64,000 nt of DNA from Pseudoalteromonas rubra (GCF_000238295.3 NZ_AHCD03000035.1:744001-808000), one strand, 5' to 3'; counted from the first letter of the stretch, positions 51,725-60,427 are shown. Notes: generated from the sequence alone by a model not told the origin. Translations and numbers: made by a program.

Positions 51725-52051
51725 TTAGAAAGGCATTTTGAACCCCGGAGGCATCTGCATGCCACCGGTGACTTCTGACATGCGCTTTTGCGACTCTTCG
51801 CCTACGCGGCGTACAGCGTCATTGACCGCAGCTGCAAGCAGGTCTTCAATCATGTCTTTGTCATCTTCCATCAGGCTTTCGTCGATCTCTACACGACGCA
51901 CGTTGTGGCTACCAAGCATAGTGACTTTAACCAGGCCTGCACCTGCTTCACCAACGACTTCAAGGTTTTTAATCTCTTCCTGGGCTTTTTCCATGCGCTC
52001 TTGCATTTGCTGCGCCTGCTTCATGATATTGCCCATTCCACCTTTAAACAT
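51725..52051 (-). CDS. ybaB: YbaB/EbfC nucleoid-associated protein
   Basis: 108 residues with the typical Met/Gln-rich opening (MFKGGMGNIMKQAQQMQERM), the VKVTMLGSHNVRRVEID strand and a C-terminal helix, ending in MPPGFKMPF. DNA-binding dimer that bridges or coats DNA. Follows dnaX by 67 bases as in most proteobacteria, but recR is not next to it. Confidence 0.95.
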   Translation of the reverse strand: MFKGGMGNIMKQAQQMQERMEKAQEEIKNLEVVGEAGAGLVKVTMLGSHNVRRVEIDESLMEDDKDMIEDLLAAAVNDAVRRVGEESQKRMSEVTGGMQMPPGFKMPF

Positions 52052-52118
52052 ACTCTGCTCTCTTACACTTCAAAAATTAAAATTCTATTGGATACAAGAT
52101 AAGGGCTTACTCGCGCAA

Positions 52119-54641
52119 TTACAATGCCCTTACCGACTTTTCATCTACCGAGGCCTCAAACTCACGGGCAAAGGCCTGGATCACGGGGTCATGATTAACC
52201 GCATCAACCGCCTGAAGATATCTCTGCTGATCAATATCCTGCTGGATCAAAAACGGTGTGTTCGTTACCGCATCTACAAATTCGATATTCAACTCGACCG
52301 GTGTATTTAGTCGCTTAGTCAGACTTTCATGCAGTTTATCTCTGAGCATGCTGGAGTCCAGATGCTGCTGGCTTTGCTCCACCAGCAATGTACAGTGCTG
52401 GTCCTGACGATTAAACATGGCATGCAGTGCAAACTGCCTTACCCGGCCACCGAGTTGCATTTGTTCAATCATCTGCGCCCAGTCGTCTTTTTGATGGGCG
52501 AATTTAATATCGCTGATTGGACTGACAAAATTCTCAGGTGCAGGGATATCCAGCGTACTTTCCTGTGCTTCCTGCTCACCTGGTGCCTGAGGTGCTAATT
52601 GCTCAAGCAACTCAGGTGCCAGCTTACTTTCATCTTTTTTGAAGCGCTCAGCCATATCCGGCTTTTTCGCTTTACGAACCGGTGCAACAGGCTGAAAGCC
52701 AGGCTGCGGCTGCGCTTGCTGAGGCACCTGCTCTTGTATCTGGGTTTCCGCAGGCCCGCTTTGTACAGGCCCGCTTTGTACAGGCCCGCTTTGTACAGGC
52801 TCTGCTGACGTTGGCGGGAAATGTCTGCCTGATGCAACAGCGCCGGACTCAGGTCCAGCTCCCTGCTGTGGCTCAGACTTTTTTCCTTCGTCCTCTCCTC
52901 CCAACAACTTACCCGCACCGGAAATTTGCCGATTTTGTAATATCCGGGCAATCGCCGACTGCGCCTGTTGCTGCTTTTGTGCCAGTTGCTGAACCGGTGT
53001 GTGCTGAGGTTGTTGACCCTGCTCCGGTTGCTGATGCGCTGGCATTGGCTGAGACTGAGGCTCGCTCTGGTACTGCTCATACCCCTGAGATTCGGCCTGA
53101 GCCATAATGTCCTGGTATTGTTGCTCAATCGAGGCATCGCCCGGCATCGGCTGAGGCGCTGAAGGCGGAGTCTGTTTCGGAGCTGCACCTTCATCCTGAA
53201 TAACTGGTGCCACTCGCTCTGGCCTGGCCTGCGGTACCGGAACCTGGTGCGCAGGGACATCCGCTTGGTGAGCAGTAACTGGTACATCATTTTGTTGCAC
53301 CTGTGCAGGCGGAGCACTCTGATGCGTCAGCGGTGCGCCTGGCGGTGCAGCCAGTTCCGCAGTGTTTTGCGGTGCGAGTTGCGGATCTGGTGTTACCAAC
53401 TGACTTTGCGTTGTTGCACTATGATGTTCAGGGGCAGATGCACTGGTTTGAGCCTGTGGGCCACGTGGCTTTGCACTCAGCATGTCTCTGAGCTTACCAA
53501 CCTTACCGGGATCTTTTGCAGCTGCGGCAGGTGCTGAGCCAGCCGGCTGACTAAAGTCAGCCTGTTCAAATGCCAGCAATCTCAGCATAATCATTTCAAA
53601 GCCCAGCTTAGGCTCAGGCGCCCAGCTCAGATCTTTTTTTCCAACCAACAATAACTGATACATAAACTGAGTGTTTTGCGGCGTTAACTGCTGTGCCAGC
53701 GTCTTCACCTGCTCAGCTTCAAACTGACCAAAATTAGCCGCCTGAGGTACCAACTGAGTTAGCTGAACCAGATGCAGTAAGCTAATCAAATCGTCCAGCA
53801 CACTGGTAAAATTACCATTTTTCAGGGCAATGTCGGCCACTTCCGCCAACAAAGCTTCTCCCTCTTGTGACAATACAGCCGCCATCAGCAATACCGCATG
53901 ACTGCTGTCCATCAGGCCAAGCATTTGCTGTACTGCTGGCAAAGTTAGCTCACCATTGGTTTGCGCGATGGCCTGATCGGTCAGGCTGAGTGCATCACGC
54001 ATACTGCCGTCTGCGGCCTTAGCTAGCACTTCTAACGCAGGCTCTTCAAAATTGACAGATTCCTGAGGCAAAATTTGTGACAGTTGTGTCACTATCTGGC
54101 TCTGTGCCATCGCATTGAGGTTAAACTGCAAGCAGCGCGATAAAATGGTGATCGGTAATTTTTGCGGATCTGTGGTCGCCAGCAAAAACTTAACGTGCTC
54201 CGGGGGCTCTTCCAGGGTTTTAAGCAAAGCATTAAAGCTGTGCTTGGACAACATGTGCACTTCATCAATCAGATACACTTTATAGCGACCGCGAGTTGGT
54301 GCATATTGCACGTTGTCCAGAATTTCTCTTGTGTCTTCAACTTTTGTGCGCGATGCAGCATCTATCTCAATAAGATCAATGAACTTACCGGCTTCGATCT
54401 CTTCACACGCACTACATTGACCACACGGGGTGGAGGTGATCCCCACCTCACAATTCAGGCTCTTGGCGAAGATCCTGGCAATGGTCGTTTTACCCACTCC
54501 GCGAGTACCTGTGAACAGATAGGCATGATGCAAACGTTGCTCATTCAATGCATTAATGAGCGCCTGTTTAACATGCTCCTGCCCCATCATCTCGTGGAAC
54601 GACTGTGGGCGCCATTTACGCGCCAGAACCTGATAACTCAT
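52119..54641 (-). CDS. dnaX: DNA polymerase III subunits tau/gamma
   Basis: 840 residues (E. coli tau 643), the clamp-loader ATPase: GTRGVGKTT (Walker A, about 45-53), zinc-binding Cys set (CGQCSACEE), DEVHM (Walker B) and SRC in sensor 1 region. After about residue 370 comes a long Pro/Gln/Ala-rich linker, much longer than usual and carrying VQSGP tandem repeats, then the C-terminal tau domain that binds alpha and DnaB. A slippery A AAA AAG at codons 587-588 predicts a shorter gamma of about 589 residues by -1 frameshifting. ATG 54641 lies six bases from apt. Confidence 0.95.
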   Translation of the reverse strand: MSYQVLARKWRPQSFHEMMGQEHVKQALINALNEQRLHHAYLFTGTRGVGKTTIARIFAKSLNCEVGITSTPCGQCSACEEIEAGKFIDLIEIDAASRTKVEDTREILDNVQYAPTRGRYKVYLIDEVHMLSKHSFNALLKTLEEPPEHVKFLLATTDPQKLPITILSRCLQFNLNAMAQSQIVTQLSQILPQESVNFEEPALEVLAKAADGSMRDALSLTDQAIAQTNGELTLPAVQQMLGLMDSSHAVLLMAAVLSQEGEALLAEVADIALKNGNFTSVLDDLISLLHLVQLTQLVPQAANFGQFEAEQVKTLAQQLTPQNTQFMYQLLLVGKKDLSWAPEPKLGFEMIMLRLLAFEQADFSQPAGSAPAAAAKDPGKVGKLRDMLSAKPRGPQAQTSASAPEHHSATTQSQLVTPDPQLAPQNTAELAAPPGAPLTHQSAPPAQVQQNDVPVTAHQADVPAHQVPVPQARPERVAPVIQDEGAAPKQTPPSAPQPMPGDASIEQQYQDIMAQAESQGYEQYQSEPQSQPMPAHQQPEQGQQPQHTPVQQLAQKQQQAQSAIARILQNRQISGAGKLLGGEDEGKKSEPQQGAGPESGAVASGRHFPPTSAEPVQSGPVQSGPVQSGPAETQIQEQVPQQAQPQPGFQPVAPVRKAKKPDMAERFKKDESKLAPELLEQLAPQAPGEQEAQESTLDIPAPENFVSPISDIKFAHQKDDWAQMIEQMQLGGRVRQFALHAMFNRQDQHCTLLVEQSQQHLDSSMLRDKLHESLTKRLNTPVELNIEFVDAVTNTPFLIQQDIDQQRYLQAVDAVNHDPVIQAFAREFEASVDEKSVRAL
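52751..52800 (-). repeat. 15-base tandem repeat in dnaX
   Basis: Three identical units CAGGCCCGCTTTGTA (plus strand) at 52751, 52766 and 52781 and a partial fourth; encodes VQSGP three times in the linker. Confidence 0.9.
52873..52884 (-). promoter_or_regulatory. Programmed -1 frameshift site in dnaX
   Basis: Slippery heptamer A AAA AAG (minus strand 52884-52878) in the right phase (GGA AAA AAG), with a purine-rich GGGAGGAGAGG Shine-Dalgarno-like stretch about ten bases upstream and GGAC-CTGA-GTCC stem-forming bases downstream. A -1 slip reads one more codon (GTC) and TGA at 52873, giving gamma. E. coli dnaX has the same heptamer and nearly the same stop position. Confidence 0.75.
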
Positions 54642-54647
54642 CGTGCG

Positions 54648-55193
54648 TTACTCGCCGTCAAACTCGACCAGTTTAAGCACCTTAATGCCCATGTCTGCAA
54701 CGCGCTTCTCACCGCCCAGTTCTGGCAATGAAATAACAAAGGCAGCGTCTGTAGCTTTACCACCAAGGCGCTCAACCAGTTTAGCGGTCGCTTCAATGGT
54801 ACCACCGGTTGCCAGTAAATCATCAACCAACAGAACTTTATCGCCCGGTTCTACAGCATCAGTATGCAGTTCTAACACATCTTCACCATACTCAAGCTGA
54901 TAAGATTGGCTAATCACTTCGCGCGGTAACTTACCCGGCTTACGTACCGGAATAAACGGCAAACCCAATTCATAAGCCAACGGCGCGCCAAAGATAAAGC
55001 CACGAGACTCAGTACCAATGATCTTGGTGAAGCCCTGATCTTTGTATGCTTCAACCAGGCAATCCATCGTTGCTTTGAATGCTGCCGGATTAGCCAACAA
55101 GGTCGTCACATCACGAAACATGATCCCCTCTTTCGGGTAGTTAGGAACCGTTGCGATGCTGTCTTTAATCAGTGACAAATTTGCTTGTGTCAT
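54648..55193 (-). CDS. apt: Adenine phosphoribosyltransferase
   Basis: 181 residues, standard size. PRPP-binding motif VLLVDDLLATGGT, ESRGFIFGAPLAYELG and PNYPKEGIMFRDVT are typical of Apt, which salvages adenine to AMP. ATG 55193 matches the family start (MTQANLSLIKDSIATVP). Directly upstream of dnaX, as in E. coli. Confidence 0.95.
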   Translation of the reverse strand: MTQANLSLIKDSIATVPNYPKEGIMFRDVTTLLANPAAFKATMDCLVEAYKDQGFTKIIGTESRGFIFGAPLAYELGLPFIPVRKPGKLPREVISQSYQLEYGEDVLELHTDAVEPGDKVLLVDDLLATGGTIEATAKLVERLGGKATDAAFVISLPELGGEKRVADMGIKVLKLVEFDGE

Positions 55194-55304
55194 AATCGAA
55201 TGCTTAATAAGTTTTAATATCAAAGAGCTCGATTATAACAAGAAAGCAATGACATGAAATGCCAAGAGGCAGGATTTTGCGATAATTTCGCAATGTTCGG
55301 ATAG

Positions 55305-55336
55305 AAAAAAACCACCCAATCGACAGGTGGCTTTTA
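55305..55336 (-). terminator. Terminator after 40-residue membrane peptide
   Basis: Minus-strand AAGCCACC...GGTGGTTT stem followed by TTTTTTC, about 22 bases after the small gene stop. A TGCGA/TCGCA repeat lies further on at 55278-55292. Confidence 0.75.
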
Positions 55337-55357
55337 ACTCTGGGTTCTATGTAGCGA

Positions 55358-55480
55358 TTAAGCGCTCAGTGCAGTCGCCCAGCCTAGAATTGCATTCAGG
55401 CAACCAATGCCAGCAAATACAGCGATAAAAGCCAGGAAATACTTCGCGTTGAACGGATCTTTAAAATCACCTTTAGACAT
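55358..55480 (-). CDS. 40-residue single-helix membrane protein
   Basis: Short gene: MSKGDFKDPFNAKYFLAFIA, then a hydrophobic helix with Gly and one Cys (VFAGIGCLNAILGWATALSA). ATG 55480 has AAAGG six bases upstream and a clear terminator follows, so it is likely real. It lies 148 bases after hvfC, on the same strand. Could be a partner of the copper peptide operon or independent; unknown. Confidence 0.7.
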   Translation of the reverse strand: MSKGDFKDPFNAKYFLAFIAVFAGIGCLNAILGWATALSA

Positions 55481-55627
55481 ATTACACCTTTATTTATTAA
55501 GCGCTGGGTGAGCAAGCAGCCTGAGGAGGGCAAAACTGCCCGGGATCAGCTGCCTGTCATGCACTCAGCATAAGCACGACAAAACGGCGCCCATAATAAT
55601 CGAACTTAACAAACTGATAAAGGGGAA

Positions 55628-56374
55628 TTATGCTTTTTTATCGACCAATATGCCGAGGCGAACAAACTGACTGAGCGTCTGGATTGCGCCATTGATCAGC
55701 GTCTCTTCGTCAAATTGACTAAATTGTTCAGCCAGATGTGCAGCCAACGCACCTATGGTTATCCCGGGGTTAACAACAATGTTTTGGATCAACAATGCCG
55801 TCATTGGATTAGTTTCGATAAATTGTACGTCAAATGCCCTATCGCGATAAACGATAAAGCAATGAGGGCCTGAGGTGCTCTGGGGCTGATAGTCACAGGT
55901 TATCTGGTGCACAGGATACTGATAACTCACACTCCGTGCAGCCTGCGCCAGATGCAGCCCCGACTGCTCAGACAAAGGCAGCGGTATCGGTAACTCTGCT
56001 TCAGCTTCCTGCACAATTGCCACTTCCAACTCAGTCCATTCATAATGGGCCAGTTCGAGCATAAAAGGCGGATCCGCAGGTGTGGCTGTATACCCCTCTT
56101 GCAGAAAGCTCAAAAACTCCCGGCTGATATCCAAAAAGTAGGGAGACAAGCAGTCATGTTGGCTAAAGAATGCTCGCACCAGCGTTAGCCAGGCTTGTTC
56201 ATCATAGAGGCTTTTCAGTACCGGAAATGTAGAGGCGACAAATCCTTCAATATTATTGAAAAATAGCTCTCGATACACTTGCATTCGCCTGTCTTCAATG
56301 TCTTTCGGCGCAGGGTTTTTGCTAGGATTCTTAATGTGGGCCATAAAATCGGCCTGGATTTGCTGAAATGACAT
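55628..56374 (-). CDS. hvfC: HvfC/DUF2063 family protein, partner of MNIO enzyme
   Basis: 248 residues with the N-terminal DUF2063 domain (MSFQQIQADFMAHIKNP; VYRELFFNNIEGFVASTFPV is the family signature) and a winged-helix-like C-terminus (ALIQNIVVNPGITIGALAAHL). HvfC/BufC proteins bind the precursor leader and present it to the DUF692 enzyme. The ATG overlaps the hvfB stop (TGATG). Confidence 0.88.
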   Translation of the reverse strand: MSFQQIQADFMAHIKNPSKNPAPKDIEDRRMQVYRELFFNNIEGFVASTFPVLKSLYDEQAWLTLVRAFFSQHDCLSPYFLDISREFLSFLQEGYTATPADPPFMLELAHYEWTELEVAIVQEAEAELPIPLPLSEQSGLHLAQAARSVSYQYPVHQITCDYQPQSTSGPHCFIVYRDRAFDVQFIETNPMTALLIQNIVVNPGITIGALAAHLAEQFSQFDEETLINGAIQTLSQFVRLGILVDKKA

Positions 56375-57210
56375 CAGGCGATCCCTCTGTGTGACTTATC
56401 CAGACGCTGTACGGTGTGGATCTGATCTACCTCATCCAATAACTGAGGCATAGGCGGTATATTGAAATCTCGTTCAAGCAAAGTCGGAAACACACCATGT
56501 ATGCGATACGCCTCCTGCAATAGCTGCCAGACAGGGTCGCACACTGCATCGCCATGCGTATCGACGAGCAAGTCTTCTGCCTCAACATAATGACCAGCAA
56601 TGTGGCCATATGCAATGCGCTCACTGGGCATCGCCGCTAGAAACGCGCTGGCATCATAACCATGATTAATTGAGTTAACGTAAATATTGTTCACATCCAG
56701 CAGCAAGTCACAATCAGACTCTTGCAATACCGCCAGGGTAAAGTCCAGCTCTGATAATTGCTGGCCAGGTGCAGCGTAATAGGAGACGTTTTCTACCGCG
56801 ATACGACGCTCCAGACGCGCTTGTACTTCCCGGATCCGTGCTGCGGTATGCAGTACGGCTTCTTCAGTGAAAGGGATCGGCATCAAATCGTACATGTGCC
56901 CGCCCCCTGAACAATAGCTCAAGTGCTCGCTATAGCAGCGTATGTTATGTTGGCTAAAAAAGGTTTTCAGATCACTGACAAACTCGGTATCAAGCGGTGC
57001 CGGTGATCCGAGTGATAATGATAAACCATGACAGACAAATGGGTGCCGGGCCGTTAACTCTGAAAACTGAGCAGCGTATTTGCCACCGAGCGTCATCCAG
57101 TTTTCTGGTGCGACTTCGTAATAGTCTACCTGCTGAGGCGGCGCAGCCAGAATATCATCCAGCATTTCACGCCTCAGGCCCATCCCCACCATACCAAACG
57201 GTTTATTCAT
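56374..57210 (-). CDS. hvfB: Multinuclear non-haem iron oxidase HvfB (DUF692, MNIO)
   Basis: 278 residues of the DUF692 TIM-barrel family. MNIO enzymes use two or three irons to oxidise Cys in a precursor; HvfB makes oxazolone-thioamide at EGKCG motifs in the HvfA copper peptide. Seen: GMGLRREML start, YYEVAPENWM, HGLSLSLGSP, SEHLSYCSGGG, ENVSYYA, LLLDVNNIYVN, GHIAGHY, DTHGDAV - conserved His/Asp/Glu metal ligands. The ATG 57210 follows AAGGAG; GTG 57216 is an alternative. Confidence 0.92.
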   Translation of the reverse strand: MNKPFGMVGMGLRREMLDDILAAPPQQVDYYEVAPENWMTLGGKYAAQFSELTARHPFVCHGLSLSLGSPAPLDTEFVSDLKTFFSQHNIRCYSEHLSYCSGGGHMYDLMPIPFTEEAVLHTAARIREVQARLERRIAVENVSYYAAPGQQLSELDFTLAVLQESDCDLLLDVNNIYVNSINHGYDASAFLAAMPSERIAYGHIAGHYVEAEDLLVDTHGDAVCDPVWQLLQEAYRIHGVFPTLLERDFNIPPMPQLLDEVDQIHTVQRLDKSHRGIA

Positions 57211-57235
57211 TATCACTCCTTAGCCTGATCACAGA

Positions 57236-57670
57236 TTATGCGTGGCCACCGCATTTGCCTTCACCACACTTGCCTTCTTTTTTGGTTTTGCCGCCACATT
57301 TGCCTTCGCCGCATTTACCTTCTTTTTTACCTTTGGCATCGCCGCCACATTTGCCTTCGCCGCATTTACCTTCTTTTTTACCTTTGGCATCGCCGCCACA
57401 TTTACCTTCGCCGCATTTGCCCTCTTTTTTACCTTTGGCATCGCCGCCACATTTACCTTCGCCGCATTTGCCTTCTTTTTTACCTTTAGCATCGCCGCCA
57501 CATTTACCTTCGCCGCATTTGCCTTCACCAGCGTCTAACTGATAACCAGCCGTCATTTGCTCAAAGCTAAATGGGTTAGCAGCAGCTTCTGGTGCACTGA
57601 AAGTAGCCGCAGTAACGACAGCAGCACCTAATGTCATTGCAAGTGTGTTGGTTTTCTTTACTGATTTCAT
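57236..57670 (-). CDS. hvfA: HvfA-type copper-binding RiPP precursor with twelve EGKCG motifs
   Basis: 144 residues: signal peptide (MKSVKKTNTLAMTLGAAVV...EAAA), leader-like NPFSFEQMTAGYQLDAG, then six repeats of EGKCGEGKCGG spaced by DAKGKK (four times) or KTKK, ending CGGHA; all 12 Cys sit in EGKCG. The repeated motif is the substrate of HvfB-type enzymes, giving copper(I)-binding modified peptides. hvfB begins 26 bases downstream with a strong site. Likely copper-regulated; no operator recognised. Confidence 0.92.
   Translation of the reverse strand: MKSVKKTNTLAMTLGAAVVTAATFSAPEAAANPFSFEQMTAGYQLDAGEGKCGEGKCGGDAKGKKEGKCGEGKCGGDAKGKKEGKCGEGKCGGDAKGKKEGKCGEGKCGGDAKGKKEGKCGEGKCGGKTKKEGKCGEGKCGGHA
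57294..57520 (-). repeat. 51-base tandem repeat in hvfA core
   Basis: Near-identical 51-base units coding EGKCGEGKCGGDAKGKK (four copies) plus two shorter end units. Recombination here would change the number of copper sites. Confidence 0.85.
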
Positions 57671-57835
57671 GTTGTTCTCTCTCAATCGGTAGCAATAAAA
57701 AATGGATGATTCGCTTAGTAGACCACGGACTGAAGATATTTATTTCAGCATTTGAGAAATTTTTATCTCCATTTCCCTATTAATAATCTGCTCCTCTCGT
57801 ATAGAATAGCGCGAATTTTTTCTGGTGCGGTAATA

Positions 57836-58828
57836 ATGAAACTATTTTTGGCCCCGATGGAGGGCGTTGTCGATTTCAAAATGCGCGAACTGCTCACCGA
57901 TCTCGGTGGGTTTGATATGTGTGTTACTGAGTTTATTCGTGTTGTAGACCTGACACTACCGCGCCGTGTTTTTGTGCGTTACTGTCCTGAACTGCTGAAT
58001 GGCGGTTTAACCCGCGCAGGCACGCCTGTGCGCATTCAACTGCTTGGTCAGGTGCCCCATGCGTTGGCCGCTAATGCCAGAAAAGCCGTAAAGCTGGGCT
58101 CTCACGGTGTTGACCTAAATTTTGGTTGTCCGGCTAAAACGGTCAACAAGAGTAAGGGTGGCGCAGTACTACTCAAAGAACCTGAACAAATATATCAGAT
58201 CATTCGCGCTGTTCGCGAAGCGGTACCACAAGAACACGAAGTCAGTGCCAAAATTCGACTTGGCTTTGACGACGATGCAAACAGCACCGAAATTGTCGAC
58301 GCCGTGCAAAGTGCCGGCGCATCCAGCCTGGTGATCCATGCCCGCACCAAACGGGATGGCTATAAACCGCCGGCCTACTGGGAAAAAATTCCACCACTTC
58401 TGGAACGACTGACAATTCCTGTTGTTGCCAATGGCGAAATTTGGCAAGTGGAAGATGCAATGCGTTGTCAGCAGCGTAGCGCCTGCGACAACCTGATGTT
58501 AGGCCGGGGAGCATTGGCTACCCCAGATCTGGCAGCCAAGATAAAAGCACATGTCGAAGGACGCAACTACCGTCCTCTTGAATGGCAGGAAGTGGTTTAC
58601 CACATATTACATTCCTCAATGCACCAGGACCCTGAGGTGGGAGAAAAGTATTTTTCATCACGTACCAAACAGTGGCTAGGTTACTTAAAATTACAATACC
58701 CGCAGGCTCATACCTTATTCGATGAAATAAAACGCCTGAAAAGTAAAGATGATGTGGTATCCGTGCTGGATAAATACGCAAAGTCCCCGCTGCTTGATTC
58801 AAATCATAACAATGAGCCGACTGCCTAA
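57836..58828 (+). CDS. dusC: tRNA-dihydrouridine(16) synthase DusC
   Basis: 330 residues, FMN TIM-barrel enzyme that reduces U16 in tRNA. Opens MKLFLAPMEGVVDFKMRELL; catalytic Cys in LNFGCPAKTVNKSKGG; ANGEIW and LGRGAL bind FMN. The ITEF-like VTEFIRVVD and GYKPPAYWEKI are closer to DusC than DusA/B. ATG 57836 matches the family start; upstream frame 57752 is extension only. Confidence 0.92.
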   Translation: MKLFLAPMEGVVDFKMRELLTDLGGFDMCVTEFIRVVDLTLPRRVFVRYCPELLNGGLTRAGTPVRIQLLGQVPHALAANARKAVKLGSHGVDLNFGCPAKTVNKSKGGAVLLKEPEQIYQIIRAVREAVPQEHEVSAKIRLGFDDDANSTEIVDAVQSAGASSLVIHARTKRDGYKPPAYWEKIPPLLERLTIPVVANGEIWQVEDAMRCQQRSACDNLMLGRGALATPDLAAKIKAHVEGRNYRPLEWQEVVYHILHSSMHQDPEVGEKYFSSRTKQWLGYLKLQYPQAHTLFDEIKRLKSKDDVVSVLDKYAKSPLLDSNHNNEPTA

Positions 58829-58863
58829 TAGATAATGGATGCTCAGAAAAGGAGAAGAGCGCC

Positions 58864-59217
58864 ATGAATGAGAATTTAAAGAATCACTATCAGGTAAAAC
58901 TGCAGGCTGAGCTGGACCAGATCCGACACGAATTTCTTGCGGATTTAAAACAAGCCAGTAACCATGCGACCGAGGCGTTGATCAGCACATTACAGTCAGC
59001 GCCACCACACGAATGGGTCGATATCGCATCCGACAGAATCTGTCCGGGTCAGTTTCCGAACTTTGAACGCCTGGTCAAAGTAGAAGCTGCAATTTGCCAG
59101 ATGGACATAGGCCAGTTTGGCTACTGTTGCGACTGTGAAAAGAAAATTGAGGACACCCTGCTCGCCGTTGACCCGGCCGCACAAAGGTGCCTTGAATGCC
59201 TGGCTAAGCAGAAGTAA
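58864..59217 (+). CDS. DksA/TraR-type zinc finger protein
   Basis: 117 residues with N-terminal coiled coil (NHYQVKLQAELDQIRHEFLADL) and a four-Cys zinc finger CCDCEKKI...RCLEC (zf-dskA_traR). DksA-type proteins bind in the RNA polymerase secondary channel and modify the stringent response; this short form lacks the DxxDxA tip of true DksA, so it is a paralogue. AAGGAG nine bases before ATG. Its 3' end overlaps the convergent gene by 14 bases. Confidence 0.85.
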   Translation: MNENLKNHYQVKLQAELDQIRHEFLADLKQASNHATEALISTLQSAPPHEWVDIASDRICPGQFPNFERLVKVEAAICQMDIGQFGYCCDCEKKIEDTLLAVDPAAQRCLECLAKQK

Positions 59218-60229
59218 TTTGGTTTAACAACACAAAGCTGGTTGCAGGAAAGAAAAGGATATTCTTTAGCACAACAAAGGCCTGGTCTTCATTCAGCGCT
59301 AACCTAGACTGCAGTGCCAACAGAGCTTGTTTCTGCGACCACGCAAAGTAATGCACCCCCAGATCCACTTCCATCATGACAGTGGCGAATCGAAGTTCGC
59401 CTTTAGTCCAATTGGCATCACACTGACTGGCAGTTTGACGCAACGATACGAATTGGTCCCGCCAATTTAAACCCGCAACTCTATCGCACTTAGCCAGCAA
59501 CTGGTGTACCAAAGGATCACTAGCCTTGTAATTCACCTCTACACTATTGCGGCTATCACTCGTTACACTCTGTAATTCACTCAACAATGATTCAGGCGCG
59601 TTAACAGTGCCACTATAGAAATTAAGCTTGCTCTGATACCACTCTTTACCATTCGGCAGCTGGTACATCCCCAGAGACGATCTGACCCGGTAACTTTTCA
59701 AATACTCCGCCAGCTGCCGCGCAGCTTGTGACTGTTTGGTTACCTTGGGCGTAAGATGTTCAAGCAACTGATTTCTTTCTAACCGGTTAAGCACTATTTT
59801 ACTTTCCCGGGCTTCGTTCAGACGTGACTCTACATATCCGTACCAGGTATCCAGTTGAGACGACAACACACCACGCTCTTGCGCAACATCGGGGAGATTG
59901 ATATGTACCGGCCAGGGTAAAAATCGCTCTGGGTATCTCTGCTGTATGCTCAAATACTGAGCTTCCTGGGCCGCCATTTCCCCAAAACTGTTCAGATCTG
60001 CGCGCTGCAAAAGATCGTGACGCTTTTTCAGATAAAGTTCTGTAAAGGGTAATCCGGCAAGGTCATTCTGAGGTAAAACCTGCGGCTGACTTAAAGATGA
60101 AAACCAATTAAGTTGCCTGAGCTGCGCAGACAACTCTGTATAAGGGAGGTTTACTTGCGGTTCAGTACAGCCGCCAATCATAGTCAGCAGCACAAGTGCT
60201 GAGGACACATAACGCCGAGAGGTTTTCAT
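59204..60229 (-). CDS. DUF885-like lipoprotein lacking the metal-binding motif
   Basis: 341 residues, lipobox LTMIGGCTE. Its middle LPNGKEWYQSKLNFYSGT and end MEVDLGVHYFAWSQKQALLAL...FPATSFVLL resemble the flanks of DUF885 peptidase-like proteins (LPxGxxYYxxxLRxYT; DxGxHxxGWxxxQAxxY...PGQA), but the HExxPGH zinc segment normally between them is missing and the protein is about half length. Possibly a non-enzymatic relative; family call moderate (DUF3080 is another possibility). Confidence 0.55.
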   Translation of the reverse strand: MKTSRRYVSSALVLLTMIGGCTEPQVNLPYTELSAQLRQLNWFSSLSQPQVLPQNDLAGLPFTELYLKKRHDLLQRADLNSFGEMAAQEAQYLSIQQRYPERFLPWPVHINLPDVAQERGVLSSQLDTWYGYVESRLNEARESKIVLNRLERNQLLEHLTPKVTKQSQAARQLAEYLKSYRVRSSLGMYQLPNGKEWYQSKLNFYSGTVNAPESLLSELQSVTSDSRNSVEVNYKASDPLVHQLLAKCDRVAGLNWRDQFVSLRQTASQCDANWTKGELRFATVMMEVDLGVHYFAWSQKQALLALQSRLALNEDQAFVVLKNILFFPATSFVLLNQITSA

Positions 60230-60399
60230 GTCGGTTTATCCACCTTGTTTCACGTTGCAGATATGCACTAGGCACAGCTGATCCCAATCGGGTTAGATTA
60301 TAACAAAGATAAGGAGAGATTTTAGTACTTAAATCAGTGTACTAAGGTCGAGAATAGTCCTGTAGATGACAGCGTGAAGTGAGCTGGAGCTATAAAAGC

Positions 60400-60423
60400 A
60401 AAAAGCCCCTTGCGGGGCTTTTT
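60400..60423 (-). terminator. Terminator of TonB2 operon
   Basis: AAAAGCCCC-TTGC-GGGGCTTTTT stem with flanking T-run on the minus strand, just after the TPR gene stop. Confidence 0.85.
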
Positions 60424-60427
60424 CGAC

